From Meiothermus sp. (GTDB lineage: Bacteria; Deinococcota; Deinococci; Deinococcales; Thermaceae), in contig NZ_BPIK01000002.1 in assembly GCF_026004075.1 (NCBI RefSeq), positions 677,504 through 741,503 on the forward strand: a stretch of 64,000 nt of DNA, written 5' to 3'. The notes under the pieces are model-generated. The model saw nothing but the letters and a program-made list of their open reading frames with translations. It did not search any database and was not told the DNA's origin. Below, one piece after another: positions 43,087 through 51,442 of this stretch. Every line of letters starts with the position of its first letter. The stretch's first letter is position 1. The position numbers and the translations under genes are program-made.

Positions 43087-43590
43087 CTACCCCAACACGT
43101 CCGGCAGTGCCCTAGCAGCCTCCTCGAGCCCTTCCGGCTCACGTGCACGTAGATCTGGGTGGTGGCAATAGAGGCATGCCCCAGCAGCTCCTTCACCTCG
43201 TCGATCCCCCGCCCCGCCTCCATCAGCGCCGAGGCGTAAGAGTGGCGCAGCTTGTGGGGGGTGAGCTTGGCCCACTCCTTGAGGCCGGCCTTCTTGGCCA
43301 CCCGCTTGAGCATGGCCTGCACCGTGCGAGCCGGGAAGGGCTGCCCCTTGCGGGCCCCCGAGGTGTGGCTCCAGAGGTGGGGGCTGGTGGGATGGCCCTC
43401 GAGGTTGCGGTGCTTGAGCCACTGGAAGAGCGCCCGCTGGGCGGTGGGAGAGAGCACCACCACCCGCTCCTTGTTGCCCTTGCCCAGCACCCGCACGGCG
43501 TGGGGGATGCCGTCCTGGTAGGTCACGTCCTTGTAGGTCAGCGCCAGGGCCTCCGACAGCCGCAGCCCGGTGCCGTAGAGGCGGGCGGGG
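43087..43590 (-). pseudogene. Broken tyrosine recombinase
   Basis: In one frame PARLYGTGLRLSEALALTYKDV, HAVRVLGKGNKERVVVLSP, LTPHKLRHSYASALMEAG and DEVKELLGHASIATTQIYVHVS give R, K, H-R, H and Y of the catalytic domain. The core-binding domain is missing, a stop precedes the fragment, and one base is shifted near 43137 because the original end EGLEEAARALPDVLG is in another frame. Closely related to the intact enzyme at 26008-27012, which borders the other side of the island. Confidence 0.8.
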
Positions 43591-43800
43591 TCAGCACCGC
43601 TGGTCGCGGCGGTGGATCAGGTCGCCGTACACCTGGCTTAGGTCGAGCCACTGCACGCCCTCGAAACGGTCGAGCAAGCCAGGCTCCTCCTCCATGGCTT
43701 TCAGCAGCTCGTCGGCGGCCTGGGGGGTCTTGATCGCCTCGCCCATGAGGGCCATCAGCTCCTCGTAGGAGAACTCGCGCAGGCGCTTGGGGGAGGGCAT
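43591..43800 (-). CDS. Hypothetical 69-aa protein, possibly truncated
   Basis: Starts MPSPKRLREFSYEELMALMGEAIKTPQAADELLKAMEEEPGLLDRFEGVQW, acidic and helical. The stop at 43591 is immediately followed in the same frame by the recombinase remnant, so the original C-terminus may be lost. No family recognised. Confidence 0.45.
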   Translation of the reverse strand: MPSPKRLREFSYEELMALMGEAIKTPQAADELLKAMEEEPGLLDRFEGVQWLDLSQVYGDLIHRRDQRC

Positions 43801-44033
43801 GGCCCCATCCTAACCCGCGCTCCCGCGGGCGGCTAGCGGCCGAGCCCGGCGCCGGGCCGGGCAGCCCGTGCAGCGGTGTGGCGGGTGCGCGGCTCCCGGG
43901 TGCCCCCGTGCGCTAGACTGGCGGGGTTCCGAAGCGGGACAAGCCCGGGCGCAGCCAGAGATTCCCTTGGGTGCCCTGCGCCCGGGCCCTTCTGTTGCCG
44001 GCCCGTGGCAGAGGCCGGGTATCCTGGAGGCGG

Positions 44034-44882
44034 ATGCCGCCGGAGCTCCGCCCCCTGCTCCGCCTCGAGGCCCTCCGCCGCCCCGGCGGCCCGGGCCCGC
44101 TCGAGGCCGCCCTGCTGGAGGGCTGGGCGCTCTCCCAGACGGTCTACCGCTTCGACCCCGACGCCTATGAGCACCTGCAGGGCTCGTGCTTCGAGGGCAC
44201 GGTCCCGCTGGCGCTGCTGGCGCGGCTGCCCGAGCCCTCGCTGTACGTGGCCTTCCCCAGGCCCCGCCCCACCGGCCTGGGCCTGGCCCACGGCTTCTTC
44301 GCCCGCCTCGAGGCCGGCACCCTGTGGCTGCTGCACGACCTGAGCGACTGGGGGGACCTCGAGCTGCAGGCCTTCCCCCTGGACGGCGAGGCCGAGGCGG
44401 CCGTGAGGCCCTACCGCGCGGAGGCGCTGAGGAGGGCGTACCTGAGCTTCGTGGCCTCGCTCGCCCCGGACCTTTCGGCGGCGGACATCGATTTCGATCC
44501 CTGGGAGGCCGACGCCGCCGGGGCCGCCCTCAGCCTGCTGCTCTACCGGGTGGCCGCGCCCGGGGACGCGGCGGAGGCGCCGGCCCCGCCGGGCGGGGAG
44601 GGGCTGCGGCTGTGGGAGGTAGGGGGCCGCCTGGGCGGGGCGCTGCGCCGGGTTCAGGAGGAGGAGCCGCGTGGCCTGACCCGGCGCAAGCGCAAACGGC
44701 TGCGGCCGCACGAGCGCGGGCCCCTCGTGGGCCGGGGCTTCTGGCACGGCCGGTGGGCCGGCCCCGACCACCGGCCCGTCCTCGAGCTGCGCTGGCGCCC
44801 CGCCATGCGGTGGGGGCTGCGGAGCCTCGAGGGGCTGCCGGAGGTGGTGCTGCGGGCTGAGGGGCTGGGCGGGCCGGGTTGA
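44034..44882 (+). CDS. Hypothetical protein (possible AcrVA2-like family)
   Basis: 282 residues from ATG 44034 (behind CTGGAGGCGG). It has no signal peptide. Conserved-looking parts are YRFDPDAYEHL, and near the C-terminus a basic run TRRKRKRLRPHERGPLVGRGFWHGRWAGPDHRPVLELRW. The H-x-R...WH-x-x-W-x-G ending resembles, from memory only, proteins labelled AcrVA2 family, which occur on many plasmids without Cas12a. I see no CRISPR array here. The bases from 44883 to 45154 hold no gene. Confidence 0.45.
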   Translation: MPPELRPLLRLEALRRPGGPGPLEAALLEGWALSQTVYRFDPDAYEHLQGSCFEGTVPLALLARLPEPSLYVAFPRPRPTGLGLAHGFFARLEAGTLWLLHDLSDWGDLELQAFPLDGEAEAAVRPYRAEALRRAYLSFVASLAPDLSAADIDFDPWEADAAGAALSLLLYRVAAPGDAAEAPAPPGGEGLRLWEVGGRLGGALRRVQEEEPRGLTRRKRKRLRPHERGPLVGRGFWHGRWAGPDHRPVLELRWRPAMRWGLRSLEGLPEVVLRAEGLGGPG

Positions 44883-45154
44883 CCGGCCGGCCCGCCGCCG
44901 TGGTGCCGCCGGGAGGGGCAGGCCTCGGGGTGGTCCCCCCGGTCGAGGGCCCCCTCCCGGTAGTGCACCCCCTCGCCGGGCCGCAGGGGCCTGCCCAGCT
45001 CGGCCTCGGCCGGCAGGACGGCACCCCCCCGGCACCCCGACCCCAAACCTCGGTCGAAAGTGTGGGTCCGGTACGGAAAGCCGAGGCCCGTGGGTAGGGG
45101 CAAGCCCTCCAGGACGAGGGGGATGTCGCTGTATAGTGGTTCCTGGAGGCGGCC

Positions 45155-45571
45155 ATGTTCCCAGGACCCGAGCCCCTTGCCCTACTCGGCCTGCCCCCGG
45201 GCAGCGCCGACGACCGTGTGCGCTACCTGCGGGAGGGGCTACCCGTTTCGGCCTGGGACGCCCTCAAGCGCCTGCTGCGCTGCAGCGACCGTGAGCTGGG
45301 GATCCTCACCCAGATCCCTCCTTCCACCCTGGCCCGCCGCCGCAGGGCCGGGCGGCTGAACCGCCTCGAGGGCGAGCGGCTCTACCGGGTGGCGGCGGTG
45401 GTGGCCCAGGCGCTGTCGACGTTCGGGGACCCTGAAGCCGCGGTAGGGTGGCTCAGGCAGCCCAACCTGGCGCTGGGGGGGCGGGTTCCGCTCGAGTACG
45501 CCGACACCCCGGCCGGGGCGCGGGCGGTGGTGAACCTGCTGGGCGGGCTGGAGCACGGCGTGGTGCAGTGA
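45155..45571 (+). CDS. Xre/MbcA/ParS-type antitoxin (DUF2384)
   Basis: 138 residues. SAWDALKRLLRCSDRELGILTQIPPSTLARRRRAGRLNRLEGERLYRVAAVVAQALSTFGDPEAAVGWLRQPNLALGGRVPLEYADTPAGARAVVNLLGGLEHGV is the whole ParS/MbcA fold: an Xre-like N-terminus and the toxin-binding DUF2384 domain with W-L-x-x-P-x-x-A-L-x-G-x-x-P. The cognate RES-domain toxin should follow but only a remnant is seen. Confidence 0.88.
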   Translation: MFPGPEPLALLGLPPGSADDRVRYLREGLPVSAWDALKRLLRCSDRELGILTQIPPSTLARRRRAGRLNRLEGERLYRVAAVVAQALSTFGDPEAAVGWLRQPNLALGGRVPLEYADTPAGARAVVNLLGGLEHGVVQ

Positions 45572-45626
45572 GCGGCGGAGGGGGAAGCGCCCCGCCGGCA
45601 CCTTCCGCCGGCGCCCGGGCCTGGCC

Positions 45627-45698
45627 ATAAAGCGGTGGCGCTTGGCGCACAAACGCGTGACGATCGCGCAACTAGCCCGGGAGCGCGACCCTGCGTAA
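45627..45698 (+). pseudogene. Remnant of a RES-domain toxin
   Basis: The reading KRWRLAHKRVTIAQLARERDPA, then stop, resembles the beginning of RES toxins (a W-R-L-A-x-K-R phrase). The NAD-binding and catalytic parts are missing, lost to the IS insertion 60 bp downstream. The antitoxin is thus an orphan. Confidence 0.35.
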
Positions 45699-45758
45699 AC
45701 TGCCACTCATAGCCAAACCGTTCGTGTCCCTCCCCGAAGCAGCAAAGATGGTAAATGT

Positions 45759-46799
45759 CTGGACTTACGCACCCTAGGGATCACCAGATAAAATGGGCCT
45801 TCATGTCACGGAGAGGTTCCGAAGATAGGATACCAACCTCGGTCCTCCGCGCGCTAGAAGCCTTAGCCCAAAGCCCCATCAACACCTCTGCCCTGGCCAT
45901 GGCTGAAGCCCAAGGCTGCAACCACGACACCCTCTACCGCGCCCTGGACTACCCTCTGCCCTACTTCTTTAGCCTCTGCCTCCCTCTCTGCCGTACCCTG
46001 GGGGGCCCGAAGGGGGGCTACCTCCTCATCTCCTCATCGACGATGTCCTTATCCCCCGCTACCGCTCAGGCCAGCTCGGCCTCAAACGCCTGAGGAGCCC
46101 CAAGGAGGGGGCCTACCCCTATACCCCTACGGCTTCAGCCTGGTGGTCCTGGCCTGGGTCGACGCCAGGGGTTGGCGTCGGGTCCCCCTGGCCTTCCTGC
46201 CCTACTTTGCCGATGGGGAGGAAAGCAAGCTAGACCTGGCCTTGTCCCTTTTGGAGTGGGCCCGGGAGGAGGGGTCTGAGCCGGAGGGGGTGCTGTTCGA
46301 CGCCTGGTACGCGGCAAAGGAAGTGCTGGAGTGGCTCCATGCTCAGGGCTGGTGTTTCGTGACGAGACTCAGGGCTAACCGATTGCTGGAGGGTATCCAG
46401 TTGCGGCGGCATGGAGGGGCCTACTGGGTGAAGGTGGGCCATCTGAAGGGACTTTCTTTTACGGTGCAGGTGGTGCGTCGAGGGAGGGGGTTTTATGCCA
46501 GTTCCGGTGTGGACTCGGAGGGAAAGAGGACGGTGGAGGTGTACCGGTTGTGGCAGGGGATTGAGGAGATCTTCCGGGGATTGCAGCAGGAGCTAGGGTG
46601 GAAGGGGCACCGGCACTGGCGCCGGGCCAAAGTCTTGGGGCATCTGGCTTTGGGACTGGTGGCCTATGGGCTCATCGAGTGTCAGCGAGAGCGGCTGAAG
46701 TCGAGTTTCTACCAATGCCGACGGAGACTCATCGCAGGTAAGCTGAGCCTGGATTTGAGCCCTCTGTTACCGGTGCAGGTGGAGGCCGCGTAAGTCCAG
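45759..46799 (+). mobile_element. IS4/IS701-like insertion sequence with 12-bp terminal repeats
   Basis: CTGGACTTACGC (45759-45770) and GCGTAAGTCCAG (46788-46799) are perfect inverted repeats. The element is about 1.04 kb. A TAAAT occurs near the left end and directly beyond the right end, a possible target duplication but not exact. A decayed copy with the same right end lies at 61791-62151. Confidence 0.8.
45803..46793 (+). pseudogene. IS4/IS701-like transposase, frameshifted
   Basis: The first frame (45803-46093) covers the N-terminus with LRALEALAQSPINTSALAMAEAQGCNHDTLYRALDYPLPY; the second (46143-46793) has the DDE part: AWVDARGWRRVPLAFLP, GVLFDAWYAAKEVLEWL, FVTRLRANR and the Y-R-E-type block VYRLWQGIEEIFRGLQQELGWKG. 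Between them at least one frame change is needed. It could be a programmed shift but more likely decay. Confidence 0.65.
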
Positions 46800-46878
46800 T
46801 AAATAAATCAGCAGTTATGAACCCTGAAGGGATCGACTTTCTGCGAACATTTCTTGTAATGCAGTAGAAGGGGTGGCC

Positions 46879-46980
46879 ATGAGGTTTGTAGGCAGACAGC
46901 AGGAGGGTCGCGCGCTGCTCCTCTCGGTGCGGGCCGGGCGCGGGGTGATGCTGGCGGCCCCACCCGGTCCTGGCCCGCGC
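46879..46980 (+). pseudogene. Second copy of the ATPase N-terminus, fused to foreign sequence
   Basis: ATG 46879 reads MRFVGRQQEGRALLLSVRAGRGVMLAAPPG, nearly identical to the fragment at 34039-34254, and breaks inside Walker A (after APPG). Upstream bases 46798-46830 contain relics of the 16-bp iteron (AATCAGCAGTTATGAA). Beyond it the R3H/SpoIIIAA-like fragment begins. Confidence 0.6.
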
Positions 46981-46987
46981 CAGCCGC

Positions 46988-47446
46988 ATGGCGGTGCCCG
47001 ACCCCAAGGAGCAGCCGCAGAAGATGCTGGAGGCGGTGGCCAACCACTCCGCCCAGGTGGTGGTGGTCGACGAGCTGGGCTGGGTCGAGGACTCCAAGAC
47101 CGTCGAGATCATCGCAGGCAAGGGGGTCAAGGTCATCGCCACCGTTCACGGCTCGCACCTGGGCGAGGCCGTCGCCAACCCCGCCCACTTCCCGGTGGTG
47201 GGCGTGGCCAAGCACCTCGTCGAGCGCACCCTGGTCCAGGAGCGCCCCCCGGTGTTCCGCATGGCGGTCGAGGCCTACGCCTTGGGGCGCATCCGGCTGT
47301 GCCCCGACCTCGACCAGGCGGTGCGCGACATCCTGGCGAGGCGCCCGACGCCGGTGCTCGACTTCAACCTGCGCACCGGGGAGTACACCCGGACCGCCCA
47401 CCGCGCGGGCCTCGAGGGCGGGGCGGCGGCCCCCGAGAAGGCCTGA
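46988..47446 (+). pseudogene. C-terminal fragment of a SpoIIIAA/Ycf45-like ATPase
   Basis: 152 residues: VVVDELGWVEDSKTVEIIAGKGVKVIATVHGSHLGEAVANP (Walker B-like VVVDE and a sensor region), HFPVVGVAKHLVERTLVQERPPVFRMAVEAY and a C-terminal tail. This fits the R3H-associated AAA ATPase family related to SpoIIIAA. The Walker A half is missing; instead the unrelated ATPase start precedes it. The rest of the gap to 47681 shows no gene. Confidence 0.55.
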
Positions 47447-47643
47447 GCGCCGCACAGGGGCGGCGGGGTGGCCGGGCCCTACCTGTTTTGGATTTGCATC
47501 TATCCCAAATAATCAAGTACCGCACCACGGCTTGACCAGCCCTTCGCGCGTCCTGGACTGCGAATCGTGCCAATGCCGCCTGGTGGATGGCCGACCCCTT
47601 GGCCGGTGGTCCTGCTGGAGAGGTGGGGGGTTGGTCTAGGTTG

Positions 47644-47667
47644 AAATCTAGGCCAGGGCCTAGATTT
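47644..47667. repeat. Palindrome near the IS5 element
   Basis: AAATCTAGGCC-AG-GGCCTAGATTT, 11-bp perfect arms with a TCTAGA nearby. It lies between a gene fragment and the left flank of the IS5 transposase, possibly a target site or a regulatory palindrome. Confidence 0.45.
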
Positions 47668-47681
47668 ACTTCTAGAGCCTG

Positions 47682-48488
47682 CTAACTAGCTGTTCGTAAA
47701 AGCTCCACAGTTTTCGCTGTCATCAGAATCGAAAAAGCCAACCAGTGCCAACCTCGCAAGGTCTCAGCCAGCCGCTCATAGTCTCGCGCCAGCCTGCGAA
47801 ACCGGGATGTCCAGGCAAACGAACGTTCCACCACCCAACGCTTCGGCAGCAGCACGAATCCTCGTTTGGCCCCTTCCACCTTGACCACACACAGGGCGAT
47901 GCCTTCCGCCTCTGCCGCTTGTGCCGCTTCCTCCCCAGTGTAACCCTGATCCACAAAGGCCACTTCCACCTGCTCCCCCGTCACTTCCTGCACCTGTTGA
48001 CTGAGGGCTCCCACCTGGGCCCGTTCCTGTTCACTGGCCGCCGTTACTACCAGGGCCAGCAGATGCCCCAGGGTATCTACCGCCAGGTGAACTTTGCTTC
48101 CCTTGCGTCGTTTGTACCCATCGTATCCGGCCCGCTCCCCACTTTGCGGGGTGGACTGTAGGGTGCGAGCATCGTAGATGGCAGCGCTGGGATGGGCGGC
48201 TTTGCCCTGGAGCATTCGCAGGGTCATGCGCAGGTCGTGTACCAGGTCTTCGAAGACCCCCCGGTTCATCCAGCGGTAGGCTTGCGCCTGAACGATATGG
48301 GGGGGTGGGAAGTCGTGGGGCAGGTAGTCCCACTGAGCACCGGTTCGAACCATCCAGCGCAGGGCGTTGAACACTTCGCGCAGGTCGTACTTGCGCTGGG
48401 GTGCTTCCAGCGGGGCGAGGGTCAAATAGGGCAGCACCAGAGCCCATTCCTCATCACGGACGTCCGATGGGTAAGCACGGCGGTTCAT
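47682..48488 (-). CDS. IS5-family transposase
   Basis: 268 residues, apparently complete. [11 protein letters not shown] (DUF4096-type N-terminus), the DDE residues in [30 protein letters not shown] and the [23 protein letters not shown] block (R-x-x-x-E) follow the IS5/IS1031 pattern. I could not define the terminal repeats with certainty: sequences near 47680 and 48500 share only a partial match. The element separates two decayed gene regions. Confidence 0.88.
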   Translation of the reverse strand: MNRRAYPSDVRDEEWALVLPYLTLAPLEAPQRKYDLREVFNALRWMVRTGAQWDYLPHDFPPPHIVQAQAYRWMNRGVFEDLVHDLRMTLRMLQGKAAHPSAAIYDARTLQSTPQSGERAGYDGYKRRKGSKVHLAVDTLGHLLALVVTAASEQERAQVGALSQQVQEVTGEQVEVAFVDQGYTGEEAAQAAEAEGIALCVVKVEGAKRGFVLLPKRWVVERSFAWTSRFRRLARDYERLAETLRGWHWLAFSILMTAKTVELLRTAS

Positions 48489-48594
48489 GCTCTAAACATA
48501 ACTGCAGTGCCTGATTTGGGTAAGGTGGTTTGTAGATTCTAGGGTTACCCCCCCTTTTTTTGAGGACGGGAGGAGGAGGAAGGTAAACGATCCC

Positions 48595-48936
48595 CTACCG
48601 GGACGCCGCCCCTGGCCGGAGCCCGACTGGCGAGTCGGGCCGCAGGCTGGGCCCGGTCTCGAGCTCGCCCACCGCGTAGATCCCCGCCCGTGGGCCGGAT
48701 ATCCAGATGAGGACGCGGTCCCCGGCCCTGATCCGGCCGGTGTGCTGGAGACAGCCCCACCACTCGCGGGCCTCGAGCTTGAGCGAGCGATGGATGTCGT
48801 AGAGGGCGGGGTTGGCCTGGAAGATCCAGGTGGCGCGGTCGCGGTCGGCGTGGCCGACCTTGAGGGCGGTGGCCCCCTCCCGGGTGGGCTCTACCACGGC
48901 AACAGGGCCGGCCTCGCTCGTCGTGGGGGGGTCAAG
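48595..48936 (-). pseudogene. EVE-domain protein, truncated by ISAs1
   Basis: The reading contains ATWIFQANPALYDIHRSLK, EWWGCLQHTGRIRAGDRVLIWISGPRAGIYAVGELETGP, the core of the EVE domain that binds modified bases and is often linked to restriction systems. The terminal repeat of the neighbouring ISAs1 element (48937-48949) interrupts the upstream part, and the C-terminal third of a normal EVE domain is missing. Confidence 0.65.
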
Positions 48937-50114
48937 CCAGACTTGACCGCTATACATCTTTTGTATGCAACCCCAGGAACCTCAAAGCGGAGAGGGGGTT
49001 GAAGGAGAAGGCTTCCAGGGCGGCTTTTTTAGCCTGGACCTTGCGGTAGTTGAGGCAGTTCAGCACGAAAGCCCGCAGGGCACAAAGGTTGAAGGCCAGG
49101 GCGCCACGGGCCTGGGCATGGTCCTCGCGTAAGAGCACGTCGCGTACCCAGAAGTTCCGGTTCTCCACGCCCCAGCGTTGGCGCATGAGTTCGCCCAGAC
49201 GCCTGGCCCCCGCCGCCTCGGGTCTGAGGCTACTCAGGGCGTAGTGCACGCTGTAGCGCTGCTGCTTGCTGCGCTTATGCCACACCCAGCGCTCCAGGCG
49301 CACGGCCTGCCGGGCAAAAGGGAAGTCCAGCCAGGGGGGGAGATGGGGGGAGGCCGAGGCCCGGTAGCGCCACACCTCCCCGTCACGGAGTTCTTCCCAC
49401 TGGACGATGCTTTCCCCGGGCAGGGGATGCTCGTCCAGGCAAGCGAACAGCCACTCTACCGCCTCCAACGCCCGGGCTTGGTTGGCTCTCAGGCTCAGCA
49501 GGTAATCCCCCCCTTAGCCCGGATGGCTTCGGCCACCCGGGGGTAGAGGAAGCCCGCGTCGGCCACCACCACCCGACCGGCTAAACCCTCCAGCCCCATG
49601 CGCTCCAGCAGACCCAGCAAGGCCTCATCCTCCCGCCCACCGACTTGGGCCTGGGCCAGGCTGTGGCGGGCTTGCTCACACCACAGCTCCACCACCCGCA
49701 CCACCGGGCTCTCGCCTTTAGCACTCCCCCGCAAGACCTTGCCATCCGCGACCAGGGCAGAGGTAGTAGCGGTAGAGGTAGGGAAAGAGGCGGGAAGGGG
49801 GAGTTCGGGAAAGACCTGTTGCAGGGCTGAACCCAGCGCTTGCGGGTCCAAGCGGCGGATGAGCTGGGCGATTGAGCTGCGTCCTGGGGCCTTGCGCAAG
49901 CCCAGGGGCTTACACAGGAAGGGATTGGCTTGGGCAAAGCGGGCCACACCCCGCAGGGAGTCCACCCGGCACACAAAGGCCACCAGCACCAATGCCACCA
50001 CCCCCCACAGCGGATAGCGCCGGTTCTGGTAGCGTGGATCGTCCAATGAGGCTAAGGCTTCGCGTAAGTTCATGCCTCTATCTAGCCTCAACCCTGAATA
50101 ACGGTCAAGTCTGG
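48937..50114 (-). mobile_element. ISAs1-family insertion sequence with 13-bp terminal repeats
   Basis: CCAGACTTGACCG (48937-48949) and CGGTCAAGTCTGG (50102-50114) are perfect inverted repeats. Length about 1.18 kb, normal for the family. No clear target duplication was found. Confidence 0.85.
48950..50073 (-). CDS. ISAs1 transposase, needs a -1 frameshift at seven G
   Basis: Start at ATG 50073 (MNLREALASLDDPRYQNRRYPLWGVVALVLVAFVCRVDSLRGVARFA). The first frame stops after IRAKGGITC. A slip of one base back at the run of seven G (49507-49513) restores AKGGDYLLSLRANQARALEAVEWL and the downstream domain with DVLLREDHAQARGALAFNLCALRAF. Both halves are well conserved with ISAs1. It is either a programmed -1 shift or a mutated run; other ISAs1 copies must be compared. 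Confidence 0.75.
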
Positions 50115-50171
50115 AAGTCAACCTGAAATCCCAATTGCCCTCACCCCGAATGCGGTAGCTTGGTAGGGTCT

Positions 50172-50732
50172 ATGGGAAAGAGCGCACGGAAACAGGCCTT
50201 GAAGTATTCGTCCAAGCCCAAGCCCAGCCCCTGGCCCTGGGTCATCGGCGGCGTTCTCGTGCTGGCGGTGGCGGTCTGGGGCTTCCTGCGCTGGCAGGGC
50301 CAGCAGGGGGTGCCCAGCCTCGAGAGCCTCATCGAGGAGGGCAAGCCGGCCCTCACGCAGGTGCAGAACCACCCGGACTACGGGCGCAGCCACGCCAACA
50401 TCGGCGCCTCGCTGAGCTACGCCACCGACCCGCCCACCTCGGGGACGCACTGGTACAACTGGAGTGAGCCGGGCTTCTACACCCGCGGCGAGCCCCGGGA
50501 AAAGCTGGTGCACGCGCTCGAGCACGGCAACGTCGTGATCTACTACGACCAGCCCGGGGAGGAAGTGCTCAAGACCCTGCGGGCCTGGGCCAGCCGCTAC
50601 CGGGGCCAGTGGGACGGGCTGGTGGTGGTGCCCAAGGCGGGTCTGGGCCAGACCGTCGAGCTCACCGCCTGGACCAAGCTGCTGCGGCTGGAGCGCTGGG
50701 ACGCCGCCGCGGCTGCCGCCTTACGTCACTAG
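50172..50732 (+). CDS. DUF3105 protein, membrane-anchored
   Basis: 186 residues from ATG 50172. WPWVIGGVLVLAVAVWGFLRW (about residues 22-42) is a signal anchor. The extracytoplasmic domain has YATDPPTSGTHWYNWSEPGFY and LVHALEHGNVVIYY, the DUF3105 motifs with PPTSG-H and HALEHG-V. Several His and Tyr could hold a metal. Family members often neighbour copper and two-component genes; it starts the second metal block here. Confidence 0.85.
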   Translation: MGKSARKQALKYSSKPKPSPWPWVIGGVLVLAVAVWGFLRWQGQQGVPSLESLIEEGKPALTQVQNHPDYGRSHANIGASLSYATDPPTSGTHWYNWSEPGFYTRGEPREKLVHALEHGNVVIYYDQPGEEVLKTLRAWASRYRGQWDGLVVVPKAGLGQTVELTAWTKLLRLERWDAAAAAALRH

Positions 50733-50776
50733 CTCTTGGTCACCGGCCGCACGGCATGCGTAAGCTGGGGGTGAGT

Positions 50777-51442
50777 ATGGCTCGAGTGCTGCTGGTCGAT
50801 GACGACCCTTCCATCCACGAGGTGCTGGGGGCCTACCTGCGCCAGGAGGGGCACGAGGTGGTGGAGGCGCGCGACGGGGCCGAGGCGCTGGCCCGGCTGG
50901 GCGCGGCCGACCTGCTGATCCTGGACCTGATGCTGCCGAAGGTGGGCGGGCTCGAGGTGGCCCGGGAGGCGCGGCGGGACTACCCCGACCTCCCCGTCCT
51001 GATGCTCACCGCCAAGGGCGAGGAGGAGGAGCGCATCGAGGGCCTCGATCTCGGCGCCGACGACTACGTGACCAAGCCTTTCAGCCCGCGCGAGGTAGTG
51101 GCACGGGTGCGGGCGCTGTTGCGACGCCGGGGGCTGCGCGACGAACTCGCCTTCGGGGCCCTCACCCTCAAGCCCGCCGAGCGCGTAGCCCTGCTGAACG
51201 GGGCTCCCCTACCGCTGTCGCGGCTGGAGTTCGACCTGCTGCTCACCCTGGCCCAGCACCCCGGGCTGGTGTGGAGCCGGGCGCGGCTGCTCGAGCGGGT
51301 GTGGGGCGGGGACTTCCCCGGCGTAGATCGCGTGGTGGACGTGCACATCGCGGGCCTGCGCCGGAAGCTGGGCGAGGACAGCGACAACCCCCGCTACATC
51401 GAGACGGTGCGCGGGGTGGGCTACCGCTTCCGGGAGGAATAA
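50777..51442 (+). CDS. OmpR-family response regulator (candidate metal regulator)
   Basis: 221 residues from ATG 50777. Receiver domain: VLLVDDDPSIHEVLGAYLRQEGHEV, phospho-acceptor Asp in LLILDLMLPKVGG, Lys in DYVTKPFSPREVV. C-terminal winged helix with SRLEFDLLLTLAQHPGLVWSRARLLERVWGGDF, and VDVHIAGLRRKLG. Such regulators bind direct repeats spaced about 11 bp, as seen in the seven boxes of this window. The stop overlaps the histidine kinase start. By context it should be a copper/metal sensor pair. Confidence 0.93.
   Translation: MARVLLVDDDPSIHEVLGAYLRQEGHEVVEARDGAEALARLGAADLLILDLMLPKVGGLEVAREARRDYPDLPVLMLTAKGEEEERIEGLDLGADDYVTKPFSPREVVARVRALLRRRGLRDELAFGALTLKPAERVALLNGAPLPLSRLEFDLLLTLAQHPGLVWSRARLLERVWGGDFPGVDRVVDVHIAGLRRKLGEDSDNPRYIETVRGVGYRFREE

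Noticed and set aside
46135..46317. Minus-strand frame within the IS element
   Set aside because: Shadow of the transposase, Pro/Arg-rich low complexity.
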